Assembly (NCBI RefSeq): GCF_003515065.1
Contig: NZ_QXGH01000032.1
Span: 43,391-107,390 of the forward strand
Origin: Nocardioides immobilis
GTDB lineage: Bacteria; Actinomycetota; Actinomycetes; Propionibacteriales; Nocardioidaceae
DNA length: 64,000 bases
Direction: 5' to 3'
Positions 36,505-44,584 of this stretch are shown one piece after another. The number at the start of each line of letters is the position of its first letter. Within the stretch, counting starts at the first letter, position 1. Below the pieces are notes generated by a model that worked only from the letters and a program-made list of their open reading frames with translations, was not told the DNA's origin and did no database searches. Made by a program: the position numbers and the translations under genes.

Positions 36505-37349
36505 GCAGTCAGTCCCAGTCGGCCGGCCATCTTGTCGAGGTAGCCGAGCACGGTGTCCTTGTCCGCGTCGGGGACGCCCCAGATCAGCTCGGAGGGCCCG
36601 GCGGCGGTCCAGTCGGCGAAGTCCTCCGCCGTCGGCCGCTTCGCCACGAGGATCCGGATGTCCGGCTGTCCCTCGCGGCCCGCGTCCGCCCACGCCTTGC
36701 GCAGCAGGTCGGCGTTGGCGGCCACGTCGGTCGTCGTCGGGGTGGTCATCCAGCCGTCGGCGTTGCGCGCGATCCACTCGAACGTCTTGGGGCCGGCGCC
36801 GGCGCCGATGATGACCGGTACCCGGCCCTGCGGCGGCTTGGGATAGGCCCAGGAGGGTCCGAACGAGACGAACTCGCCGTCGTACGACGCCTCCTCCTCG
36901 GTCCAGAGCGCGCGCATCGCCTCGAGGTACTCCTTGAGCACGGTGCGCCGCTTGGCCGCCGGGACGTGGTGGTCGGTGAGCTCGTCGGTGTTCCAGCCAA
37001 AGCCGGCGCCGATGGTGACGCGTCCGCCCGAGAGATGGTCGAGGGTGGCGATCGTCTTGGCCAGCGTGATCGGGTCCGACTCGACGGGCAGGCAGACCGC
37101 GGTGGACAGGCCGATCCGCTCGGTGACGGCGGCGCAGGTGGCCAGGGAGACCCACGGATCGAGCGTCCGCAGGTAGCGGTCGTCGGGCAGGTCCTCACCC
37201 CCGGTGGGGTGGAGGGCGTCGCGCCGCACCGGGATGTGGGTGTGCTCGGGCACGTAGACGGTGTCGAAGCCGCGTTGCTCCGCGGCCACGGCGAGGTCGG
37301 CCGGCGTGATGCCGCGGTCAGAGGTGAAGAGGACGATCCCGTTGCGCAT
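36501..37349 (-). CDS. LLM-class F420-dependent oxidoreductase (Rv3520c-like)
   Basis: 282-residue luciferase-like TIM-barrel protein: VSLATCAAVTERIGLSTAVC, KTIATLDHLSGGRVTIGAGF and PVIIGAGAGPKTFEWIARNADGWMT are the usual LLM motifs for F420-binding enzymes. A comparable gene (Rv3520c) lies in the KstR regulon of M. tuberculosis. The ATG at 37349 is leaderless: TACTCT (37356-37361, minus strand) is 6 nt upstream and overlaps the KstR box. Hydride transfer from F420H2 to a steroid intermediate is inferred. Confidence 0.78.
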   Translation of the reverse strand: MRNGIVLFTSDRGITPADLAVAAEQRGFDTVYVPEHTHIPVRRDALHPTGGEDLPDDRYLRTLDPWVSLATCAAVTERIGLSTAVCLPVESDPITLAKTIATLDHLSGGRVTIGAGFGWNTDELTDHHVPAAKRRTVLKEYLEAMRALWTEEEASYDGEFVSFGPSWAYPKPPQGRVPVIIGAGAGPKTFEWIARNADGWMTTPTTTDVAANADLLRKAWADAGREGQPDIRILVAKRPTAEDFADWTAAGPSELIWGVPDADKDTVLGYLDKMAGRLGLTA

Positions 37350-37359
37350 GTCACAAGAG

Positions 37360-37373
37360 TAGAACTTGTTCTA
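37360..37373. promoter_or_regulatory. KstR operator of the F420 oxidoreductase operon
   Basis: TAGAACTTGTTCTA is a full palindromic match to TnnAACnnGTTnnA. It overlaps the minus-strand -10 box (37356-37361). The divergent tetR gene starts 44 nt away, so it could be affected too. Confidence 0.85.
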
Positions 37374-37404
37374 GAAAAGTCTTGCTCCCTGCCGAAACGT
37401 CTCC

Positions 37405-37410
37405 TATGTT
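37405..37410 (+). promoter_or_regulatory. Promoter of the CYP123/CYP51 cluster tetR (leaderless)
   Basis: -10 box TATGTT, 6 nt before ATG 37417, with TTGCTC at 37382-37387 (17-nt spacer) as a plausible -35. Confidence 0.55.
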
Positions 37411-37423
37411 GGACACATGTCCA
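37410..37423. promoter_or_regulatory. Probable autoregulatory operator over the tetR start codon
   Basis: TGGACA-CA-TGTCCA, a 6-bp dyad with 2-nt spacer covering the end of the -10 box, the start site and the ATG. A further half-site TGTCC occurs at 37430. Its position fits self-repression by the regulator it precedes. Confidence 0.5.
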
Positions 37424-38013
37424 GTCAAGTGTCCGACGCGCCCCGGCGCGGCCTCAACGCTCGGCAGGCCGACACTGTCGAGCGGCTGCTGGCCGCCGGG
37501 CTCGAGGAGCTCCGCGCCGTCGGCCACGAGGCGCTGACCGTGCGCAACGTCGCCCAGCGGGCCGGGGTCTCGCCCGCGACGGCGTACACCTACCTCGCGT
37601 CCAAGAACCACCTGTTCGCCGAGCTCTTCCTCCGCCACCTCACCACCGGGCCGTCGGGCGTGAGTCGCTCGTCCTCGGCGACGAAGCGGGTCCAGTCGGC
37701 CGCCCGGGCGCTCACCGAGCGGATCGTCGAGGAGCGCGCCCTGGCGGCGGCGGTGACGCCGGCACTGCTCGGCACCGACCCCGACGTCGAGCGGCTCCGG
37801 CTGCGGATCGGCGGCGAGATCTTCGCGCGCTTCGAGTCCGCACTCGTCGACCCCGCGGAGCCCGACCAGCCGGCGGACCCGGCGGTGCTCGAGGTCCTGG
37901 TCCTCACGTTCACCGGTGCGCTGCTCCAGGTCGGGGTCGGCGTCATCACCTACGAAGAGCTCACGGACCGGATGGAGAGCTGTGTCGACGTGATCCTGAG
38001 GGGCAACTCATGA
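37417..38013 (+). CDS. TetR-family regulator of the CYP123-CYP51 cluster (Rv0767c-like)
   Basis: 198 residues with an N-terminal HTH (ALTVRNVAQRAGVSPATAYT, about 35-54). Same direction as, and overlapping by 4 nt, the P450 gene behind it. In M. tuberculosis the same order is Rv0767c (TetR), cyp123, SDR, cyp51. It likely represses this cluster through the dyad at its own start codon; the ligand is unknown. Confidence 0.82.
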   Translation: MSSQVSDAPRRGLNARQADTVERLLAAGLEELRAVGHEALTVRNVAQRAGVSPATAYTYLASKNHLFAELFLRHLTTGPSGVSRSSSATKRVQSAARALTERIVEERALAAAVTPALLGTDPDVERLRLRIGGEIFARFESALVDPAEPDQPADPAVLEVLVLTFTGALLQVGVGVITYEELTDRMESCVDVILRGNS

Positions 38014-39266
38014 GCATCTCGACAAGCTCGACCACCGACACACGGCCGCCGCTGCTGTTCGACCCCTACGACTACGACTTCCACGAGGATCCCTACCCGC
38101 TCTACGCGCGGCTGCGGGACGAGGCGCCGCTCTACTACAGCGAGCGCGACGACTTCTGGGTCCTGTCGCGGCACGCCGACGTCTTCGCGGCCTTCCGTGA
38201 CGACGTGACGTTCTCCAACCGGATGGGCGTCACGCTCGACCCGAGCGCCTGGAACCCCGAGGCACACCGGGTCATGTCGTTCCTCGCGCTCGACGGGAAG
38301 GCGCAGAGCCGGATCCGCAAGCTGGTCTCGGCGGCGTTCACGCCGCGCCGGGTCCGCGAGCTGGAGCCGCAGGTCCAACGGCTCACCGAGCACTACCTGG
38401 AGCGGCTCTTCGCCGGCAACGCCGCCGAGGGTGAGGCCGACTGGATCGGCGAGCTCGCCGGCAAGCTCCCGATGGACGTGATCTCCGAGCTGATGGGCGT
38501 CCCTGTGGCCGACCGTGACGAGGTACGGCGCCTCGCGGACCTGCTCGTCCACCGCGAGGCCGGCGTCCGCGACGTCCCGCCGGCCGGCATGGAGGCCGCG
38601 ATCGAGCTCTTCAACTACTACGGCGCGATGGTCAAGGAACGACGGGTCCGCCCGAGCGACGACCTGACCTCGGCGCTGGTCGAGGCCGAGATCGACGGCG
38701 ATCGGCTCACCGACAACGAGATCAACGCGTTCCTCTGCCTGATGGTGGTGGCCGGCAACGAGACGACGACGAAGCTGCTCGGCAACGCGCTCTTCCACCT
38801 CGCTGCCCACCCGGACCAGCGCGCCGCCGTGCTCGACCGCGGCGGACCGGACCTGGTGGTGCCGTGGGTCGAGGAGACCCTGCGCCACGACAACTCCACG
38901 CAGATGCTCGCCCGCTACGTGACCGCCGACGTCGAGCTGCACGGTCGCACGCTGCCGGCCGGCTCCAAGCTGCTGCTGCTGATCGGGTCGGCGAACCGGG
39001 ACGAGCGGGTCTTCACCCGCCCCTCCGAGTACGACATCCACCGGTCCAAGGACGAGCTGGGCGAGAGCCTGGCCTTCGGGACGGGGCGGCACTTCTGCCT
39101 CGGTGCCAACCTGGCGCGACTCGAGGCGCGGGTCGTCCTGGCCGAGCTGGTCCGACGCGTCGAGCGGTTCGAGGTGCACGCGGACCGCGCCGTACGGGTG
39201 CACTCGGTCAACGTGCGCGGCTTCGCCCAGCTCCCGACGACGTTCACGGAGCGGGGTGCCCGATGA
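38010..39266 (+). CDS. Cytochrome P450, CYP123-like by position
   Basis: 418-residue soluble P450. I-helix VVAGNETTTKLL (oxygen-activating Thr), K-helix ExxR in EETLRHD, and heme-thiolate loop FGTGRHFCLGANLAR. The first residues SISTSSTTD are encoded by a CTCGACAAGCTCGACCACCG-like repeat also present at the start of the CYP51 gene. It takes electrons from a ferredoxin, probably that at 41436. By order it matches CYP123 of mycobacteria; substrate unknown. Confidence 0.85.
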   Translation: MSISTSSTTDTRPPLLFDPYDYDFHEDPYPLYARLRDEAPLYYSERDDFWVLSRHADVFAAFRDDVTFSNRMGVTLDPSAWNPEAHRVMSFLALDGKAQSRIRKLVSAAFTPRRVRELEPQVQRLTEHYLERLFAGNAAEGEADWIGELAGKLPMDVISELMGVPVADRDEVRRLADLLVHREAGVRDVPPAGMEAAIELFNYYGAMVKERRVRPSDDLTSALVEAEIDGDRLTDNEINAFLCLMVVAGNETTTKLLGNALFHLAAHPDQRAAVLDRGGPDLVVPWVEETLRHDNSTQMLARYVTADVELHGRTLPAGSKLLLLIGSANRDERVFTRPSEYDIHRSKDELGESLAFGTGRHFCLGANLARLEARVVLAELVRRVERFEVHADRAVRVHSVNVRGFAQLPTTFTERGAR

Positions 39267-40039
39267 GCAAGTACGACCAGCCCTCCCGCCGCCCGGCGGT
39301 GATCGCCGGCGCGTCGTCGGGGATCGGAGCGGAGACCGCGCGGGCGCTCGCCGCCGCGGGTTTCCCGGTCGCGCTCGGAGCGCGACGGCTCGAGCAGTGC
39401 GAGGAGATCGCGTCCGCCATCCGCGCGGACGGCGGCGAGGCCGTCGCGCACCGCCTCGATGTCGCCGACGAGCAGTCGGTGAGCGACTTCAAGGCCAAGG
39501 CGGCTGCCGACCTCGGCGACGCCGAGGTCGTGGTCAGCAACGCGGCACTGATCGGACCAGGGGCGGTGCTCGACACCGACGCCGAGCGGCTCCGCCGGGA
39601 GCTGGACATCAACCTGCTGGGTCCCCACCGGTTGATGCGCGCCTTCCTGCCGGACATGGTCGGGCGGCACCGCGGCGACATCGTCTTCGTGTCCTCCGAC
39701 GTCGCGCTCCGGCCGCGCCCGTTCATGGGCGGCTACAGCGCGAGCAAGGCCGGGCTCGAGGGCCTGGTGGGCTCGCTGCAGATGGAGCTCGAGGGCACCG
39801 GAGTCCGCGCGTCCGTCGTACGCCCTGGTCCGACGTGGAGCGAGATGGGCATGGACTGGGACCCGGAGGCGGCAGCCATGGTGCTCAACCAGTGGGTCAA
39901 GTGGGGCCATGCCCGCCACTCGCACTTCCTCAAGGCCCGCGCCATCGCGGACGCGATCACGACCGTCGTCAGCGCACCGCGCGGCGTGCACATCAGTCCT
40001 GTCGACGTGAACCCCGAAGCTCCCGTGGAGGAGAAGTGA
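39263..40039 (+). CDS. Short-chain dehydrogenase between the two P450s (Rv0765c-like)
   Basis: 258-residue SDR: GASSGIGAETARAL, SNAALIG in place of NNAG, VFVSSDVALRPRPFMGGYSASKAG with Ser, Tyr and Lys. Overlaps both P450 genes by 4 nt (ATGA and GTGA), so all three are one transcript. It may oxidise the alcohol or reduce the ketone made by a P450 in the cluster. Confidence 0.83.
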   Translation: MSKYDQPSRRPAVIAGASSGIGAETARALAAAGFPVALGARRLEQCEEIASAIRADGGEAVAHRLDVADEQSVSDFKAKAAADLGDAEVVVSNAALIGPGAVLDTDAERLRRELDINLLGPHRLMRAFLPDMVGRHRGDIVFVSSDVALRPRPFMGGYSASKAGLEGLVGSLQMELEGTGVRASVVRPGPTWSEMGMDWDPEAAAMVLNQWVKWGHARHSHFLKARAIADAITTVVSAPRGVHISPVDVNPEAPVEEK

Positions 40040-41439
40040 CGACCTCGACCAGCTCGACCAGCTCGACCACCGAGATCCCCGAGGTCTCCCTGGCCCTCGA
40101 CGACCAGAGTCCCGACGTGCCCGAGATCATCCGCGGCACCGGGCACCTGCCGGAGATGCGGGTGGACCCGATCGGCCTGTTCGCCCGGGTCCGCGAGGAG
40201 TGCGGCGACATCGGCAGGTTCCGGCTGGCCGACAAGGAGGTCGTGCTGGTCACCGGCGCCGAGGCGAACGAGGCGTTCTTCCGGGCACCCGACGCGGTGC
40301 TCGACCAGGCCGCGGCGTACCCGTTCATGACGCCGATCTTCGGCAAGGGGGTCGTCTTCGACGCCTCACCCGAGGAGCGTCAGCAGATGCTGAAGAACCA
40401 GGCGCTCCGCGGTGACATGATGCGCGGCCACGCCCAGACCATCGAGGCCGAGATCAACCGGATGGTGGCCGGCTGGGGAGACGAGGGTGAGATCGACCTG
40501 CTCGACTTCTTCGCCGAGCTCACCATCTACACCACCTCGTCCTGCCTCATCGGCAAGCCGTTCCGGGAGGAGCTCGACTCATCGTTCGCCCAGCACTACC
40601 ACGAGCTGGAGCGGGGCACGGACGCGATCGCGTACGTCGATCCCTATGCCGACATCGACAGCTTCCGGATCCGCGACGCCGCCCGCGAACGGCTGGTCGC
40701 GCTGGTGCAGGGGATCATCGACAAGCGCAAGGAGCGGGGGACCGTCCCCAAGGAGGAGCGCGACCTGCTCGACGTCCTCATCTCGATCGACATGACCGCC
40801 GACGTGGTCACCGGGATCTTCATCTCGATGATGTTCGCGGGTCACCACACCAGCAGCGGTACGGCGTCCTGGGCGATGATCGAGCTGCTCCGCCACCCCG
40901 ACGTCATGGCCGATGTCGTGGCCGAGCTGGACCAGCTCTACACGGACGCCGACGGCACTGGGCCTGTCGAAGTGTCGTTCCAGGCGCTCCGCTCGATCCC
41001 CGTGCTCGAGTCGGCGCTCAAGGAGACCCTGCGCCTGCACCCGCCGCTCATCATCCTGATGCGGCTGGTGCAGGAGGACTTCGAGCTCGCCGGCACCACG
41101 ATCCCGGCCGGCACGGTCGTCGCGGCCTCTCCGCGGGTGTCCAACCGGATCGAGGAGGACTTCCCGAAGGCGGACGAGTTCGATCCCGGCCGCTACATCG
41201 ACCCGCGCCAGGAGGACCTGCAGAACCGCTGGACGTGGATCCCGTTCGGTGCCGGCAAGCACCGCTGCGTCGGCAACGCGTTCGCGATGATGCAGATGAA
41301 GGCGATCTTCTCGGTGATCCTGCGGGACTTCGAGTTCGAGGCCGCGCAGCCGCTCGACTCCTACCGCGACGACTGCTCCAAGATGGTGATCCAGCTGGAG
41401 CAGCCGTGCCGGGTCCGCTACCGGAGGCGGGTCCGATGA
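40036..41439 (+). CDS. cyp51: CYP51, sterol 14-alpha-demethylase
   Basis: 467 residues. The I-helix MMFAGHHTSSGTASW with the HHTS signature is specific to CYP51. Also present are KETLRLHPPLIILMR (ExxR), ISNR-like VSNRIEEDFP, NRWTWIPFGAGKHRCVG (heme loop) and the C-terminal DDCSKMVIQLEQP. These match M. tuberculosis CYP51 closely. The enzyme removes the 14-alpha-methyl of lanosterol-type sterols using three O2/ferredoxin cycles. N-terminus: GTG 40036 (ribosome site GGAGGAGAA) adds a Ser/Thr-rich leader before the conserved core, so a later start is possible. The physiological substrate in a bacterium is not known. Confidence 0.93.
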   Translation: MTTSTSSTSSTTEIPEVSLALDDQSPDVPEIIRGTGHLPEMRVDPIGLFARVREECGDIGRFRLADKEVVLVTGAEANEAFFRAPDAVLDQAAAYPFMTPIFGKGVVFDASPEERQQMLKNQALRGDMMRGHAQTIEAEINRMVAGWGDEGEIDLLDFFAELTIYTTSSCLIGKPFREELDSSFAQHYHELERGTDAIAYVDPYADIDSFRIRDAARERLVALVQGIIDKRKERGTVPKEERDLLDVLISIDMTADVVTGIFISMMFAGHHTSSGTASWAMIELLRHPDVMADVVAELDQLYTDADGTGPVEVSFQALRSIPVLESALKETLRLHPPLIILMRLVQEDFELAGTTIPAGTVVAASPRVSNRIEEDFPKADEFDPGRYIDPRQEDLQNRWTWIPFGAGKHRCVGNAFAMMQMKAIFSVILRDFEFEAAQPLDSYRDDCSKMVIQLEQPCRVRYRRRVR

Positions 41440-41642
41440 GGGGCTACACGGTCCGGGCCGACACCGGCCTCTGCCAGGGCCACCAGCTCTGCCAGGGCGA
41501 GGCCCCTGACGTCTTCGGCTTCGACGAGGACGGCGACGTGGTCGTCATGCTCGAGGAGCACCCGGCGGAGTCGCGTCGTACCGACGTGCAGACCGCCGTG
41601 AGGTACTGCCCTGCTTTCGCACTCTCCATCGAGGAGGACTGA
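41436..41642 (+). CDS. 3Fe-4S ferredoxin, CYP51 partner (Rv0763c-like)
   Basis: 68 residues with the LCQGHQLC ... YCPAFAL cysteine pattern (C-x5-C...CP) of [3Fe-4S] P450 ferredoxins. ATGA overlap with cyp51 and the same order as Rv0764c-Rv0763c, the known redox pair, make it the electron donor for CYP51 and perhaps the first P450. Confidence 0.88.
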   Translation: MRGYTVRADTGLCQGHQLCQGEAPDVFGFDEDGDVVVMLEEHPAESRRTDVQTAVRYCPAFALSIEED

Positions 41643-42256
41643 TGTCCCTGTCCCGTGCCGAGATCGAGGAGTTCTGGGACTCCTGGCTCGCGATCAACCG
41701 TGAGGCCGAGCGCACCGGCGACTGGCGGGTGATGGCCGAGTGGTACGCCGAGGACGCCACCTACGGCTGGATGTACTCGGTCGACGAGCACTTCATGGCG
41801 GTCGGGCGCGACCAGATCCGCGACTGGGCGATCGGCATCGAGATGGACGGTCTCGACGGCTGGCACTACGACTACCAGGCCACCGTCATCGACGAGAAGA
41901 ACGCGATGATCGTCGGCTTCTGGAAGCAGAAGTCGGGGATCGTCAACGACGAGACCGGGCAGGAGTACGAGATCCTCGGCATCGGCGGCTCGTGGTTCGG
42001 CGTCGAGCGCCAGACCGCGGGAGCGGACGCGGGCCAGGTGAAGATCGCCTGGCAGCGCGACTGGTTCGACATGCCGTCGACCGCGCACACGTTCCTGGAG
42101 ATCATCAGCGCCGGCAAGGCGCCCGAGACCCTCCTCAAGCGGATGTCCGTGACCGGTCACGACGTGCCCGGTCACTACCACCACGCCGACCTTCCCAGCA
42201 GCGTGTGGCCGCCGCCGGTCGAACGCGGCGACCACCTCACCCAGGAGTCCGTATGA
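41642..42256 (+). CDS. NTF2-like/SnoaL-type conserved protein of the CYP51 cluster
   Basis: 204 residues; the N-terminal 130 have the look of the cone-shaped NTF2-like fold (FWDSWLAINREAERTGDWRV, WYAEDATYGWMYS). Aromatic- and acid-rich, no signal or membrane segment. Similar small proteins accompany cyp51 in mycobacteria. It may bind or isomerise the steroid product; no catalytic residue can be assigned with confidence. TGATG overlap with the ferredoxin. Confidence 0.65.
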   Translation: MSLSRAEIEEFWDSWLAINREAERTGDWRVMAEWYAEDATYGWMYSVDEHFMAVGRDQIRDWAIGIEMDGLDGWHYDYQATVIDEKNAMIVGFWKQKSGIVNDETGQEYEILGIGGSWFGVERQTAGADAGQVKIAWQRDWFDMPSTAHTFLEIISAGKAPETLLKRMSVTGHDVPGHYHHADLPSSVWPPPVERGDHLTQESV

Positions 42257-43713
42257 CGTTGACGAACCCGCCTGCCCAGCAGTTGGTGGACGGCAAGCTG
42301 ACCGGCGCGAGCGACGGAGCGTCGTACCCGATCCTCAACCCGGCGACGGGGGAGCAGATCGGCGTCGCTCCCGACAGCACCGCGACCGACGTGGACGCGG
42401 CGATCACGGCTGCTCGGCGGGCGTTCGACGAGACGGACTGGTCGACCGATGTGGCGCTGCGGCTGCGGTGCCTCCGGCAGCTCCACCAGGCGCTGCTCGA
42501 CCACGCCGACGAGTTCCGCGCGTTGACGACCGCCGAGGTCGGGATGCCGGGCTTCATGATGGGCGCCGCCGGGTTCGACGTCCCGGTCGAGGGACTGAAG
42601 TGGGTCACCGACCTGCTGGAGTCCTACGCATGGGAGACGGACCTCGGGGTCGCGCAGCCGATGGGCATCCCGACCCGGCGGACCGTCGTCCGCGAGCCGG
42701 TCGGTGTCGTCGCCGCGATCACCCCGTGGAACGTGCCGAACCAGATCAACCTGGCCAAGGTCGGCCCGGCCCTGGCGGCCGGCTGCACGGTGGTGCTCAA
42801 GCCGGCGCCGGACACTCCGTGGGTGGCCTGCGAGCTCGGCCGGTTCGTCGCCGAGCACACCGACATCCCCGCCGGCGTCTTCAACGTCGTCACCCCGCGA
42901 TCCAACGAGGTCGCTGCGGTTCTGTCGTCCGATCCCCGGGTCGACATGGTCTCCTTCACCGGCTCGACCGCGACCGGACGAGCGATCATGGCGGCCGCAG
43001 CGCCCACGCTGAAGAAGGTCTTCCTCGAGCTGGGCGGGAAGTCCGCGGCGATCGTCCTCGACGACGCCGATGTGGCCGCGGCAGCGGGCGCCACGGCGTT
43101 CGCGGCCTGCATCCACGCCGGCCAGGGCTGCGCGCTGACCACGCGCCTCGTCGTACCTCGGGAGAAGTACGACGAAGCGGTCGAGGTCGCCGCCGCCACG
43201 ATGGCGTCGATCGGCGTCAACGACCCTGCCGATCCCAACGCGATCTGCGGGCCGGTGATCAGCCAGGTGCAGCGCGACCGGGTCGAGAGCTACCTCCGTC
43301 TCGCCGAGGAGGAGGGTGGCCGGATCGTCACCGGCGGCCGGATCGTCGACCAGCCCGGGTTCTGGGTGGAGCCGACCGTGGTCGCCGGTCTCGACAACAC
43401 GTCGCGGCTGGCCCAGGAGGAGATCTTCGGACCGGTGCTGGTGGTGATCCCGCACGACGGCGACGACGACGCCGTACGGATCGCGAATGACACCGAGTAC
43501 GGCCTGTCCGGCTCGGTCGACTCTGGCGACCTCGAGCGCGCGAAGAGCGTCGCCCGGCGGATCCGCACCGGGACGCTGGCCGTCAACGGCGGCGTCTGGT
43601 TCAGTCCGGACGCACCGTTCGGCGGCTACAAGCAGTCCGGGCTCGGGCGGGAGATGGGTGTGGCCGGGTTCGAGGAGTACCTGGAGATCAAGACGATGGC
43701 GGAGCCGGCATGA
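42253..43713 (+). CDS. NAD(P)-dependent aldehyde dehydrogenase (AldA, Rv0768-like)
   Basis: 486-residue ALDH. NPWN-type TPWNVPNQINLAKVGPALAA, the glutamate in FLELGGKSAAIVLD, the catalytic cysteine in HAGQGCALTTRLVV and FGPVLVVIPH are all present. It would oxidise an aldehyde to acid. Position matches aldA of the mycobacterial cyp51 region, where it is divergent; here it is on the same strand, overlapping the preceding gene by ATGA. Confidence 0.9.
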   Translation: MTLTNPPAQQLVDGKLTGASDGASYPILNPATGEQIGVAPDSTATDVDAAITAARRAFDETDWSTDVALRLRCLRQLHQALLDHADEFRALTTAEVGMPGFMMGAAGFDVPVEGLKWVTDLLESYAWETDLGVAQPMGIPTRRTVVREPVGVVAAITPWNVPNQINLAKVGPALAAGCTVVLKPAPDTPWVACELGRFVAEHTDIPAGVFNVVTPRSNEVAAVLSSDPRVDMVSFTGSTATGRAIMAAAAPTLKKVFLELGGKSAAIVLDDADVAAAAGATAFAACIHAGQGCALTTRLVVPREKYDEAVEVAAATMASIGVNDPADPNAICGPVISQVQRDRVESYLRLAEEEGGRIVTGGRIVDQPGFWVEPTVVAGLDNTSRLAQEEIFGPVLVVIPHDGDDDAVRIANDTEYGLSGSVDSGDLERAKSVARRIRTGTLAVNGGVWFSPDAPFGGYKQSGLGREMGVAGFEEYLEIKTMAEPA

Positions 43714-43720
43714 CCGGGAG

Positions 43721-43818
43721 GTGCAGGAATCCCCGGTCGACCGGGGAACCCTGCACTTGTCGGCCGTTGCAACACCAGACAAGTGCAGGAACCCCCGGTC
43801 AACCGGGGATTCCTGCGA
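43721..43818. repeat. 98-bp imperfect palindrome of nested hairpins (BIME/MITE-like)
   Basis: Two 49-nt arms, about 85% alike as inverted copies, meet at GTTGCAAC (43766-43773). Each arm is itself a hairpin: 43721-43756 around CCCCGGTCGACCGGGG, and 43785-43816 around CCCCGGTCAACCGGGG. A third stem pairs CCTGCACTTGTC (43750-43761) with GACAAGTGCAGG (43778-43789), so the folds compete. It fills almost the whole gap between aldA and the next SDR and could cut or tune the transcript. Confidence 0.7.
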
Positions 43819-43837
43819 CCCATGTGGCAGGAGCGAG

Positions 43838-44584
43838 ATGAGATTCCAGGACAAGGTCGTCGTCGTCACGGGCGCGGCCCAGGGCATCGGCGAGACCTAT
43901 GCGAAGGCACTGGCCTCGGAGGGCGCGCGGGTGGTCGTGGCGGACCTCAACGCCGACGGCGGCGAGCGGGTCGCGAAGGAGATCGAGGCCGACGGCGGTC
44001 GGGCCATGTTCGTCCCGTGCGACGTGTCGAGCGCGGAGTCGGCGGCGGCGTTGGTCGAGCGGGTCGAGGCGGAGTACGGCGGCATCGACGGGCTGGTCAA
44101 CAACGCCGCGATCTACGGCGACATGCAGTTCGACCTGCTGATCACGGTCGACTGGGACTACTACCGCAAGTTCATGAGCGTGAACATGGACGGCGCGCTC
44201 GTGATGACGCGCGCCGTCTTCGGGTCGATGCAGAAGCGCGGCGGGGGAGCGATCGTCAACCAGTCCAGCACCGCGGCGTACCTCTACTCGGGCTTCTACG
44301 GGCTGGCGAAGGTCGGCGTGAACGGCCTCACCCAGCAGCTCGCCCACGAGCTCGGCGGCATGAACATCCGGGTCAACGCGATCGCGCCCGGGCCGACCGA
44401 CACCGAGGCCACCCGGACCCAGGCCGGTGACGCGGCCAAGGACCTCGTGAAGGGGCTCGCGCTCAAGCGGATGGGTCAGACCTCGGACATGGTCGGCGCC
44501 TGCCTGTTCCTGCTCTCCGACGAGTCGTCGTGGGTCACCGGCCAGATCCTGGCGGTCGACGGCGGCCAGACGTTCCGGCTATGA
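43838..44584 (+). CDS. Short-chain dehydrogenase (Rv0769-like)
   Basis: 248-residue SDR with TGAAQGIGE, NNAAIYGDM, NQSSTAAYLYSGFYGLAKVG (Ser, Tyr, Lys) and FLLSDESSWVTGQILAVDGG. Ribosome site AGGAGCGAG just ahead of ATG 43838. Same place as Rv0769 in mycobacteria. It is separated from aldA by the palindromic element at 43721. Confidence 0.85.
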   Translation: MRFQDKVVVVTGAAQGIGETYAKALASEGARVVVADLNADGGERVAKEIEADGGRAMFVPCDVSSAESAAALVERVEAEYGGIDGLVNNAAIYGDMQFDLLITVDWDYYRKFMSVNMDGALVMTRAVFGSMQKRGGGAIVNQSSTAAYLYSGFYGLAKVGVNGLTQQLAHELGGMNIRVNAIAPGPTDTEATRTQAGDAAKDLVKGLALKRMGQTSDMVGACLFLLSDESSWVTGQILAVDGGQTFRL

